Shown: positions 1 to 5,758, numbered from the stretch's first letter. The stretch: 10,387 bases of DNA from an uncultured Clostridia bacterium (GCA_905235815.1 CAJOMT010000037.1:1-10387); one strand, 5' to 3'. Numbers and translations: made by a program. The notes: generated from the sequence alone by a model not told the origin.

Positions 1-177
1 CTCTACCGCCGCTTTTACCGCTCCTACGTCGCCTCTTACCATTACGGTTACGAGTCCGCTACCGATCTTCTCGGTTCCGATCAAAACGACTTGCGCCGCC
101 TTTACCATTGAATCCGCCGCCTCGATCGCCGCAGTAAGTCCTCTGGTTTCTACCATTCCTAATGCTTCAAGTGTCAT
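1..177 (-). CDS. Canonical BMC-H shell protein, PduA/EutM-like (3' end cut by window edge)
   Basis: This encodes a hexamer-forming shell protein of a bacterial microcompartment; such hexamers tile the facets and their central pore passes small metabolites. The first 59 residues are visible, starting MTLEALGMVETRGLTAAIEA, which is close to PduA from end to end. The pore loop EKIGSG (residues 36-41, Lys37 and Ser40) and the strand LVTVMVRGDVGAVKAA (42-57) match the PduA type. About the last third of a normal 90-95 residue protein lies beyond base 1. The start is supported by a strong GGAGGA Shine-Dalgarno site (bases 185-190) 7 nt before the ATG. It is the last visible gene of the operon, 37 nt after the larger-loop BMC-H gene. 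The PduA-type polar pore suits small polar substrates such as 1,2-propanediol, but that substrate is inferred. The family assignment is very safe; the individual name (PduA, EutM or PduJ) cannot be fixed. Confidence 0.96.
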   Translation of the reverse strand, partial: MTLEALGMVETRGLTAAIEAADSMVKAAQVVLIGTEKIGSGLVTVMVRGDVGAVKAAVE

Positions 178-214
178 TTTTTTATCCTCCGATATAATTT
201 TAAAATTTATTTTT

Positions 215-529
215 TTATTTTTTGTCTAATCCACTGAGTCTTAACATCTTTTCAGTATCCGACTCGGGGTTTGCTATTATGTGTTCAGCGACTACTCCGG
301 TTAAACTTTCCGCAGTTTCTCTCGCCGCTTTAAGCGCCGCCTCTACCGCCGCAACGTTACCTCGCATCTTTATCGTTACGAGTAACGGTACCGGCAATTT
401 ATCCGCATTGGCGGGTTTGTTTTTATCGAAGTTTTCAAGGGTTACGTCAGCCGCTTTACACGCTGCGTCCGCCGCTACGAAAGCCGTTGTAAGCCCGTAA
501 ACTTCGAGTATTCCGACTGCTTGTGCCAT
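215..529 (-). CDS. BMC-H shell protein with enlarged pore loop
   Basis: This is a single-domain BMC-H shell protein of 104 residues. It starts MAQAVGILEVYGLTTAFVAA and ends with the usual helix (IIANPESDTEKML, about 85-96). Aligned to the PduA-like neighbour, the core strand LLVTIKMRG (49-57) corresponds to GLVTVMVRG. The loop before it (residues 33-48) is about 8 residues longer and reads NFDKNKPANADKLPVP in place of a short EKIGS-type pore loop. The loop has three prolines, four lysines, no glycine and no cysteine, so this is not the Fe-S-binding GrpU type. The pore is therefore probably different from the canonical one, but its selectivity is unknown. The ATG follows a Shine-Dalgarno AAGGAT (bases 535-540), 11 nt after the alcohol dehydrogenase stop. 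Similar long-loop BMC-H proteins are, to my recollection, found in other clostridial loci. The assignment to the BMC domain is firm. Confidence 0.94.
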   Translation of the reverse strand: MAQAVGILEVYGLTTAFVAADAACKAADVTLENFDKNKPANADKLPVPLLVTIKMRGNVAAVEAALKAARETAESLTGVVAEHIIANPESDTEKMLRLSGLDKK

Positions 530-540
530 TTTTTATCCTT

Positions 541-1734
541 TTACTTATTTACTACCGCTATTTTAAGACCTTGCATCGAAAGATTGGTCTTTAACGCTTC
601 GTTTATCTCCTCTAACGGGAATTTATGAGTAATGAGTTCTTTTATGGGAAGCCCTATGGCTTGCGCCCTCTTTAAAAAGTCGAACGTCGTCGCATAATCC
701 CTCAACGTATATACCCAACTTCCGACCAAGGTAATTTCTTTCTGACAAAGGTCGAAATGCGGATTTATCGTTGCGTCGCCGCCGTTTATGAAGAAACCGA
801 GTTCGCAAAGTCCGCCGCCACGCCTTATCATTTTATATATATTCGCATGCGCTACCGGATTGCCTGTGCATTGGAAACCGAAGTCCGCATAGTGTCCGCC
901 AAGCACGTCGTATACGGCTTGCCCGAGCGCTTCCGCTCCCTTATAATTTCTGAAATCTACCGTATAATTTGCGCCCATTCTTTTCGCAAATTCAAGGCGC
1001 TTTTCATTGCCGTCGACCGCTACGATATTCTCTATTCCGAGAGTTCTCAAAACCGCTACGCATATAAGACCTATCGGTCCTAAACCCTGAACGACGACTC
1101 TCGAATTAAACCTCAATATCCCGGTGGTTTTAGCCCTTTCGACAGCGTGCACCAAAACTGCGCACGGCTCGATAAGTATTCTCGAATCGAGATCCAAATC
1201 GCTTACGTTGAAAACGCTCGAACCCTTTCTTATAAGGATATAGTCCGCAAACCAACCGTTGAATTTTACGTCGTCGTCCGGAAGAAGTCCGTAAACGTCC
1301 GCCTTACCGACGTTTTGTTTGTTGAGGTCGTACATCGTAATTTCCGGCTCGTCGCCGAATATCATACAAGTTACGACTTTATCTCCGACTTTTAAAGGTT
1401 TGCCGGCACTGTCTTTCAAAACGTTTTTACCCATTTTGACTATCTCGCCCGTACCCTCGTGTCCGAGTACTACGGGAATCAAATTAAACGGATCGTTTTT
1501 AAACTCGTGAGCATCGGTTCCGCATACTCCGCAGCCCTCGACTTTTACGAGTATGTCGTCGTCGCCGACTTCGGGAATTTTATGTTCCTGAATTTCAAAT
1601 CTTCCCTTTTCGACGAGCATTGCAACTCTCGCCTTTTCCGGAATCGCTCCGCCGCTTGCAGAAGATTTATTCTCTCCGCCTTGCATTCCCTCTAAAATTT
1701 GTCTTACAAGTAATTCTATTTCGGAATTATTCAT
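541..1734 (-). CDS. Zinc-type MDR alcohol dehydrogenase with N-terminal encapsulation peptide
   Basis: This is an NAD-dependent medium-chain dehydrogenase (sorbitol/threonine dehydrogenase branch), 397 residues. It probably reduces aldehyde to alcohol in the microcompartment lumen and so regenerates NAD+ for the aldehyde dehydrogenase. Catalytic zinc ligands are visible in GVCGTD (Cys71), GHE (His92-Glu93) and the IEPCAV segment (Glu189/Cys191). The Rossmann motif GLGPIG lies at 217-222, and Asp241 after the second strand favours NAD over NADP. The four-cysteine structural-zinc lobe found in many family members is absent: around residues 121-140 only Cys123 remains. Residues 1-20 (MNNSEIELLVRQILEGMQGG) form an amphipathic helix followed by a Ser/Gly-rich linker (about 21-32), a classic encapsulation peptide absent from ordinary MDR enzymes. 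Start: GAGGT (bases 1741-1745) precedes the ATG, 15 nt after the upstream stop. The zinc class, rather than PduQ-type iron ADH, matches GRM5 loci. The exact substrate (propionaldehyde or lactaldehyde) is inferred. Confidence 0.93.
   Translation of the reverse strand: MNNSEIELLVRQILEGMQGGENKSSASGGAIPEKARVAMLVEKGRFEIQEHKIPEVGDDDILVKVEGCGVCGTDAHEFKNDPFNLIPVVLGHEGTGEIVKMGKNVLKDSAGKPLKVGDKVVTCMIFGDEPEITMYDLNKQNVGKADVYGLLPDDDVKFNGWFADYILIRKGSSVFNVSDLDLDSRILIEPCAVLVHAVERAKTTGILRFNSRVVVQGLGPIGLICVAVLRTLGIENIVAVDGNEKRLEFAKRMGANYTVDFRNYKGAEALGQAVYDVLGGHYADFGFQCTGNPVAHANIYKMIRRGGGLCELGFFINGGDATINPHFDLCQKEITLVGSWVYTLRDYATTFDFLKRAQAIGLPIKELITHKFPLEEINEALKTNLSMQGLKIAVVNK
1675..1734 (-). other. Encapsulation peptide of the alcohol dehydrogenase (N-terminal)
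   Basis: This covers residues 1-20. The segment IELLVRQILEGM has hydrophobic residues (I, L, L, V, I, L, M) spaced i, i+3/i+4 with charged residues between them, and is followed by a Gly/Ser-rich linker. That is the standard form of a BMC cargo-targeting helix. Targeting has not been shown for this protein. Confidence 0.8.
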
Positions 1735-1749
1735 TATTTTACCTCGCTG

Positions 1750-3138
1750 CTACCTTATACATAAACTTTCTACCATTACGCATCTTCTGGATTTCGTAAA
1801 GGTGTGCGCCGCAGTAAGTCCTTCGCCCGTACGGCTCGCTATCGTAAACGTGCAATATCCTTCTCCGCCAAATCCAAGCGCCGAGTACGACGGACCGTTC
1901 TTGACGAGTATCGCCGTATCTATCGCTTTTGCGTATTCGGTTATACGATCTACGTTTTTGGAATGTATATGCGCTGAATGTCTGTTGCCGTGTTCGAGCC
2001 AAACCGCCTTTTCAACGGCGTCGTCAAAATCTTTGGCACGGACTATTCCGAGTATCGGCATCATAAGTTCTTCGGCAATCAGCGGATGCTCCTTTTCTCC
2101 GAAGAAGGTTATGCACCTGATGCTGTCGGGTACGTCTACCCCGACCATTGCGAGCAACGCTTTTGCGCTCCTGCCAACGCATTTTCTGTTTAAGCCCTTC
2201 GGCGTCAATACGGTGGCGACGAGTTTATCCTGTATCTCTTTCGAGGCAAGATAACAACCTTGCTCCTCCACCATATATTTCATCAATTCGTCCGCTATCT
2301 CGTCGACGGCGACTATTTCTTTTTCGGCAATACACGGAAGATTGTTATCGAACGTACAACCGTTTACTATATCCTCCGCCGCCTTTCTTATGTCTGCGGT
2401 CTCATCTACGAGCGCCGGCGGATTGCCTGCCCCCGCTCCGATACCTCTCTTGCCCGATGAAAGCACCGCCGTTACCACTCCCGGACCTCCGGTCGCTACG
2501 AGAAGCGGAATGTCTTTATGCTTCATCATTATGGCGCTCGATTCCAGAGTCGGCTTTTTGAGCGAACAGCAGATATTTGCCGGTCCGCCCGCCTCCAAAC
2601 TCGCCTCGTTTATCATATTGACCGCATAATTAGACGTCTTTATCGCCGCGGGGTGAGGATTGAATACTACGGTATTCCCGGCCGCAAACATTCCTATCGT
2701 ATTACATATTATAGTTTCGCTCGGGTTGGTACATGGCGTTATGGCGCCTATTACGCCGAACGGTCCCATTTCTACCAACGTAAGCCCCTTATCGCCCGAC
2801 CAAGCGGTAGTTGTCAGATCTTCCGTTCCCGGCGTCATTTCCGCTGTGAGCTTATGTTTTAATATTTTATGACCTACGTTTCCCATGCCCGTTTCCTCAA
2901 CGCCCATACGAGCGAGGATCTCGGCATTTTCAATCGTCTTTTTGCGAATATTCGCGATGACTTTTTCACGGGCGTCAAGGCTCATTCTCCTGACTATTTG
3001 TTGAGCCTCTTTGGCAGCCGCTATCGCTTCGTTCATATCGTCGAATATTCCCTTGCTTCCGAAGTCGCCGTCAGAAAGATTTAATTTCGCAACGACTTGC
3101 TTAACGATTGCGGAAACGTCGCTTTCGCTGAAATTCAT
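1750..3138 (-). CDS. pduP: CoA-acylating aldehyde dehydrogenase, PduP/EutE family, BMC cargo
   Basis: This enzyme oxidises a short aldehyde with NAD+ and CoA to the acyl-CoA. In this pathway that would be propionaldehyde to propionyl-CoA, or lactaldehyde to lactoyl-CoA. It has 462 residues, the normal PduP/EutE length. The catalytic cysteine is Cys269 in FDNNLPCIAEKE, the signature of acylating enzymes. The cofactor region includes ITPCTNPSETIICNTIG (133-149) and VVFNPHP (157-163), and the GGPGVV turn lies at 217-222. Residues 1-20 hold the helix SDVSAIVKQVVAKL, followed by a short linker: an N-terminal encapsulation peptide like that of PduP. The ATG at 3138 has an AGGAGA Shine-Dalgarno (bases 3144-3149) with good spacing, and lies 17 nt after the aldolase stop. 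The stop is TAG. PduP fits the context best; EutE (acetaldehyde) is the alternative, and the two cannot be separated by motif alone. Confidence 0.95.
   Translation of the reverse strand: MNFSESDVSAIVKQVVAKLNLSDGDFGSKGIFDDMNEAIAAAKEAQQIVRRMSLDAREKVIANIRKKTIENAEILARMGVEETGMGNVGHKILKHKLTAEMTPGTEDLTTTAWSGDKGLTLVEMGPFGVIGAITPCTNPSETIICNTIGMFAAGNTVVFNPHPAAIKTSNYAVNMINEASLEAGGPANICCSLKKPTLESSAIMMKHKDIPLLVATGGPGVVTAVLSSGKRGIGAGAGNPPALVDETADIRKAAEDIVNGCTFDNNLPCIAEKEIVAVDEIADELMKYMVEEQGCYLASKEIQDKLVATVLTPKGLNRKCVGRSAKALLAMVGVDVPDSIRCITFFGEKEHPLIAEELMMPILGIVRAKDFDDAVEKAVWLEHGNRHSAHIHSKNVDRITEYAKAIDTAILVKNGPSYSALGFGGEGYCTFTIASRTGEGLTAAHTFTKSRRCVMVESLCIR
3079..3138 (-). other. Encapsulation peptide of the aldehyde dehydrogenase (N-terminal)
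   Basis: Residues 1-20 contain the amphipathic helix SDVSAIVKQVVAKL, then a Gly/Asp/Ser linker before the catalytic domain. The pattern V-xx-IV-xx-VV-xx-L matches the shell-binding helix of PduP-type cargo. Confidence 0.82.
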
Positions 3139-3155
3139 AGCTGTCTCCTATTCTT

Positions 3156-3962
3156 TTACTTTCCGAGTTGAGCCAATACTTTTTTGGTGATTTCCGCTAT
3201 AACATCGTCTTGCGAAGAAGCGCTCGAACTTGCGGCAGAGTGGCAATTTCCGCAATTATGGCAACTCTTTTCGCCGTTTTTATTGTTCAGACAAACGTTC
3301 GCCGGATGTTTACCCTTTAAACCGAACTGACGACGAATTTCATAAAGTCTCTCGACTTGCTCGTTTGAAAGTTCCTTCGGGCCGCCGAGCATTTTGGAAT
3401 TAAATAAGAGTTTTGCATAGAACTCTACAGATTCCATTTTATGATATGCATTTAAAAGCGAGTCCGAATAAGTAAGCGCACCGTGATTTGCCAAAAGTAC
3501 CGCATCGAAATATTGAAGATATTTAGAAACGGCGTCCGGAATTTCTTCGGTGGACGGCGTGCCGTATTCCGCTATCGGAACGCAGCCGAGCGCTATTACC
3601 GCTTCCGGCATTATCGGTTGAGTTAAAGGAATACCCGCTATCGCAAAAGAAGTAGCGTATATCGGGTGAGCGTGAACTACCGAGTTTACGTCCGGTCTTT
3701 CCTTATATACTCTCATGTGCATCTTGATTTCCGACGACGGCTTGAATCCGGCATTCGCTTGCAAAACTTTTCCGTTCTCGTCTACTTTGCATATAAATTC
3801 GGGTGTCATAAATCCCTTGGATACTCCCGTCGGTGTGCAAAGAAACTCGTGATCGTTCAGTTTTACGGAAATATTTCCGTCGTTTGCGGCAACCATTCCT
3901 TGATTGTAAATGCGTTTGCCGATGTCGCATATTTGCTTTTTGATCTCAAATTCGTTTACCAT
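3156..3962 (-). CDS. Class II aldolase (L-fuculose/L-rhamnulose-1-phosphate type) with Cys-rich linker and C-terminal encapsulation peptide
   Basis: This zinc-dependent class II aldolase of the FucA/AraD fold most likely splits L-fuculose-1-phosphate (or L-rhamnulose-1-phosphate) into DHAP and L-lactaldehyde. Visible motifs are NDGNIS (27-32), TPTGVSKG (43-50, phosphate binding), SSE with Glu78, HAHP with His97 and His99, and ANHG with His160. These supply the zinc triad and the catalytic acid. The catalytic part, about 215-220 residues, matches stand-alone FucA. A tail of about 50 residues follows: a cysteine/histidine cluster (Cys234, His235, Cys237, Cys240, His241), a Ser/Ala linker (242-250), and the helix DDVIAEITKKVLAQLGK, a C-terminal encapsulation peptide. 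Start: AAGGAGA (bases 3969-3975), 6 nt before the ATG. It lies 36 nt after the EutP-like gene. An encapsulated aldolase of this type marks fucose/rhamnose BMCs. Which of the two sugars is used cannot be told from the sequence. Confidence 0.94.
   Translation of the reverse strand: MVNEFEIKKQICDIGKRIYNQGMVAANDGNISVKLNDHEFLCTPTGVSKGFMTPEFICKVDENGKVLQANAGFKPSSEIKMHMRVYKERPDVNSVVHAHPIYATSFAIAGIPLTQPIMPEAVIALGCVPIAEYGTPSTEEIPDAVSKYLQYFDAVLLANHGALTYSDSLLNAYHKMESVEFYAKLLFNSKMLGGPKELSNEQVERLYEIRRQFGLKGKHPANVCLNNKNGEKSCHNCGNCHSAASSSASSQDDVIAEITKKVLAQLGK
3159..3212 (-). other. Encapsulation peptide of the aldolase (C-terminal)
   Basis: Residues 251-268 (QDDVIAEITKKVLAQLGK) form an amphipathic helix with V, I, I, V, L and L on one face, joined to the enzyme by a Ser/Ala linker. 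It resembles the dehydrogenase encapsulation peptides of this operon but lies at the opposite end of the protein. Confidence 0.82.
3240..3263 (-). other. Cysteine/histidine cluster in the aldolase tail
   Basis: Residues 234-241 read CHNCGNCH, that is CxxCxxC with two adjacent histidines. They lie between the end of the aldolase fold and the encapsulation peptide. The spacing could bind zinc or an iron-sulfur cluster. Metal binding is inferred only from the spacing. Confidence 0.7.
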
Positions 3963-3998
3963 TATATTTCTCCTTGTTTGATTTCTGTAAATAATTTT

Positions 3999-4442
3999 TT
4001 ATTTATCGCTTTCGTTCCAGCCCAGATATTCTATGAGTTCGTCAAGCCCCTCTCTCGTTACCGAATCCACGAAAAATACCTTTTCGCAACCCGCTATTTC
4101 AAGCCACTCTTTCGCTAAACTCAAATTTGCGTTCGGACTGTTTATTTTCGTAACTATCCCTACGACTTCCCTCATTATATTTGCCGTCGTCGCCGGCGAA
4201 TACAATGAAAACGGCTCGTCCGCAGCCATAATAAACCCTATTATGTCCACTTCGTAGGAATATAGCGCCAACGCAAACCCGAATTGCTTATCCTCGATAT
4301 ACTCCCCCGGCGGATCTATTATATATTGACTGTAATTTACGTATTGCGTTTTATGGTACGCTATGTCCTCGCCGTACAGCGCTTGCGTGATAGTAGTTTT
4401 ACCCGCACCGCTGCTGCCCATAAACATTATCTTTTTTTTCAT
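3999..4442 (-). CDS. EutP/PduV-like small P-loop GTPase-family protein of the BMC operon
   Basis: This is a 147-residue EutP/PduV-family protein. The family accompanies BMC operons; PduV has been linked to the shell surface and intracellular positioning, and some EutP homologues act as acetate kinases. The Walker A loop is GSSGAGKT (residues 9-16), and the G3-like motif is DPPGEY. The G4 position reads TKIN where family members usually have TKxD, and VDSV sits near the G5 position. I start it at ATG 4442, giving MKKKIMFMG, because this matches the family N-terminus and overlaps the upstream EutS stop by one base (TAATG), a translational-coupling arrangement; there is no clear Shine-Dalgarno. 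An ATG 7 codons earlier (4463) would add MRSDQDL inside the upstream gene and is less likely. The family is secure, but the biochemical role is not. Confidence 0.9.
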   Translation of the reverse strand: MKKKIMFMGSSGAGKTTITQALYGEDIAYHKTQYVNYSQYIIDPPGEYIEDKQFGFALALYSYEVDIIGFIMAADEPFSLYSPATTANIMREVVGIVTKINSPNANLSLAKEWLEIAGCEKVFFVDSVTREGLDELIEYLGWNESDK

Positions 4443-4819
4443 TAAGTCTTGGTCAGATCGCAAACGGTAAATTTAAGAGTGTCCCTCGCATAGTTCAAAA
4501 CCGCTTCGAGCGACTCGGTTACTTCCGATACCGTTCCGAGCAGTATCAGCGTGCCGCTGAACCTATCGACAAACCCCACTTCCGCTCCGCTCGCTTTGAG
4601 CGCTATGTCCGCCGTGATTATAGCAGACTCAGCAGGCGTTATACACAATATGCCTATCGCACTCTTTGAATAATCGACCGTCGGGTTAAGACCGAGCTTG
4701 CGATACATTATCGGATCGGGGTTGGCAATGACGTGCGCAATGGATATCTGCTTGCCCGGAACCAACTCCTGAACAATTCTCATCTTATCTTTAATTGGCA
4801 CTATATCTTCCGCCTGCAT
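4442..4819 (-). CDS. eutS: EutS/PduU-like circularly permuted BMC-H shell protein
   Basis: This is a 125-residue shell protein of the EutS/PduU branch. In this branch the BMC fold is circularly permuted and an N-terminal strand builds a small beta-barrel that plugs one side of the hexamer pore. The diagnostic stretch RIVQELVPGKQISIAHVIAN (14-33) is nearly that of EutS. Later blocks ITPAESAIITADIALKASG and GFVDRFSGTLILLG and the C-terminal CDLTKT also match. The protein has about 12 more N-terminal residues than E. coli EutS. I keep the long start (ATG 4819) because it has an AGAGG Shine-Dalgarno (bases 4825-4829) 5 nt upstream, while the internal Met13 has none. It is the first gene of the BMC operon and its stop overlaps the next start. 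PduU is an equally fair name; the fold assignment is firm. Confidence 0.94.
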   Translation of the reverse strand: MQAEDIVPIKDKMRIVQELVPGKQISIAHVIANPDPIMYRKLGLNPTVDYSKSAIGILCITPAESAIITADIALKASGAEVGFVDRFSGTLILLGTVSEVTESLEAVLNYARDTLKFTVCDLTKT

Positions 4820-4836
4820 TTTTGCCTCTTTACTAT

Positions 4837-4867
4837 ATATGGTAATTTTAAAAAATTCAAGCCATAT
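4837..4867 (-). repeat. AT-rich dyad in the leader of the BMC operon
   Basis: The arms ATATGG (4837-4842) and CCATAT (4862-4867) enclose a second AT palindrome made of AATTTT and AAAATT. The dyad lies in the predicted 5' leader, between the promoter and the eutS-like Shine-Dalgarno. It could be an operator or a weak RNA hairpin. Its function is unknown. Confidence 0.5.
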
Positions 4868-4883
4868 TTTCTACTTCATTCTT

Positions 4884-4912
4884 ATTATAATACAAAAAAA
4901 ACGCAATGTCAA
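4884..4912 (-). promoter_or_regulatory. Sigma-A promoter of the BMC operon
   Basis: Read on the minus strand, there is a perfect -35 TTGACA (4912-4907), a 17-nt spacer and a perfect -10 TATAAT (4889-4884). This predicts a start near 4877 and a leader of about 58 nt before the eutS-like ATG. So strong a consensus in an inducible catabolic operon suggests that a repressor holds it off; the repressor is not in the window. Confidence 0.85.
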
Positions 4913-4915
4913 CAC

Positions 4916-5011
4916 AAAACAACAAAATTTCAACAATTTTTTTTTAAAAAATGTTGCTTTGTGTTGTTTTCGCTTAAAAATATTTGAAAATTGTGTTAAT
5001 TTTGTTGTTTT
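4916..5011. repeat. Inverted GTTGTTTT-type repeats between the divergent promoters (candidate operators)
   Basis: A perfect 14-bp inverted pair is formed by 4916-4929 (AAAACAACAAAATT) and 4998-5011 (AATTTTGTTGTTTT). A further GTTGTTTT copy lies at 4963-4970, and a small dyad CAACA (4931-4935)/TGTTG (4952-4956) lies between them. The left arm sits just upstream of the BMC -35 box, and the right arm covers the -35 of the divergent PHP gene. TGTTT-rich repeats are typical of DeoR-family sugar repressors in Firmicutes, so a fucose/rhamnose regulator is a reasonable guess. The repeats are seen; the operator role is inferred. The A/T-rich base composition inflates such matches. Confidence 0.55.
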
Positions 5012-5033
5012 TTGGAAAGAAATGCTGTATAAT
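5005..5033 (+). promoter_or_regulatory. Sigma-A promoter of the PHP-flavodiiron operon
   Basis: The -35 is TTGTTT (5005-5010), the spacer is 17 nt and the -10 is a perfect TATAAT (5028-5033). Transcription would start at about base 5040, which is the A of the best ATG of the following gene. The -35 overlaps the right arm of the inverted repeat. Confidence 0.7.
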
Positions 5034-5039
5034 ATAAAT

Positions 5040-5753
5040 ATGGATATGATTTTAGACGTTCACACGCACTCCGTGGCGAGCGGTCATCACACCAAAGATA
5101 CGGCGACAGACCTCGCAAAAAGGGCTGCCGAACTGGGGCTTAAATACCTCGGAATAGCCGACCATGCGCCCAAGATGATAGGCACTACTTCGGTGAACTA
5201 TTTCCGTAATTTACACTTCTGCCCCAAAAACAGATTCGGCGTGAATTTGCTTTACGGAGCGGAACTGAATATTTTAAACGATCGGGGCGAAGTGGATCTT
5301 CCGAGCGACGTTTTGGCGGGGCTCGATTTCACGATAGCAAGCCTACATAAAGACGTATTCTCCCCCTCTACCGAAGAAGTCAACACGAAAGCCTTGATAA
5401 ACGCAATGAAGAATAAATACGTAAACGTCATCGGACACCCCGACGATCCCACTTTCGCCGTTAACTGCCACAGTCTGACAGACGCCGCAAAAGAATACGG
5501 AGTGATGCTCGAACTCAATTCGGTGAGTACAGATTTAAACGGTTACAGAAAAACAAACCTTAAATGGCTTATCGAAATGCTCGTACTGTGCAAACAAAAG
5601 GGCGTACATATCATTCTCGGAAGCGACAGTCACGGCAGAGAAAAAATTGCAGATTTCGGCAATTCAATAAAAGTTTTGCAAGCGATAGATTTCCCGAGAG
5701 AACTCGTCGTGAACTACGACGACGCAAAATTTTTCGATATATTAAAGAGGTAA
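5040..5753 (+). CDS. PHP-domain metal-dependent phosphoesterase (YcdX/histidinol-phosphatase-like)
   Basis: This is a 237-residue PHP-family hydrolase, the size of stand-alone YcdX-type enzymes. The metal-binding set is complete: DVHTH (His8, His10), SGH (His16), ADH (His42), GAE (Glu75), SLH (His103), GHPDD (His133) and SDSH (Asp196, His198). This implies an active multinuclear phosphatase. The substrate is unknown; histidinol phosphate is only one option and no histidine genes are nearby. Start choice: ATG 5040 begins just before the conserved ILDVHTH, and ATG 5046 is also possible. An in-frame ATG at 5022 has only a poor GGAAAG signal, and the -10 box lies inside that extension. No Shine-Dalgarno fits 5040, and the promoter predicts a start at or next to it, so the mRNA may be leaderless. 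It is followed after 5 nt by the flavodiiron gene, so the two are co-transcribed. Confidence 0.88.
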   Translation: MDMILDVHTHSVASGHHTKDTATDLAKRAAELGLKYLGIADHAPKMIGTTSVNYFRNLHFCPKNRFGVNLLYGAELNILNDRGEVDLPSDVLAGLDFTIASLHKDVFSPSTEEVNTKALINAMKNKYVNVIGHPDDPTFAVNCHSLTDAAKEYGVMLELNSVSTDLNGYRKTNLKWLIEMLVLCKQKGVHIILGSDSHGREKIADFGNSIKVLQAIDFPRELVVNYDDAKFFDILKR

Positions 5754-5758
5754 TTATT

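Noticed and set aside
1..500. GC-rich GCCGCC-type repeats in the left part
   Set aside because: They are alanine codons in the two paralogous BMC-H genes, not an independent repeat element.
757..1083. Plus-strand open frames over the alcohol dehydrogenase gene (also around 1147-1695)
   Set aside because: They lie antisense to a clearly conserved enzyme, have no family resemblance and no Shine-Dalgarno; they are shadows.
1802..3084. Several plus-strand open frames antisense to the aldehyde dehydrogenase
   Set aside because: Composition is that of an antisense reading of the PduP-like gene, with no recognisable domain or start signal.
4443..4463. Earlier ATG for the EutP-like gene
   Set aside because: It adds seven non-conserved residues inside eutS; the TAATG overlap at 4442 gives the family-typical N-terminus.
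4931..4956. CAACA...TGTTG hairpin with T and A runs as a terminator
   Set aside because: The stem is almost entirely A-T and sits between divergent promoters with no gene ending there; it is more plausibly part of the operator-like repeat cluster.
4839..5039. N-terminal extension of the PHP protein into the intergenic region
   Set aside because: The sequence covers both promoters and repeat motifs and encodes Phe/Asn/Lys-rich residues with no PHP similarity.
5564..5758. 65-codon N-terminal extension of the flavodiiron protein
   Set aside because: It lies out of frame inside the PHP gene and is Arg/Lys-rich without homology; ATG 5759 has a good Shine-Dalgarno and fits family N-termini.
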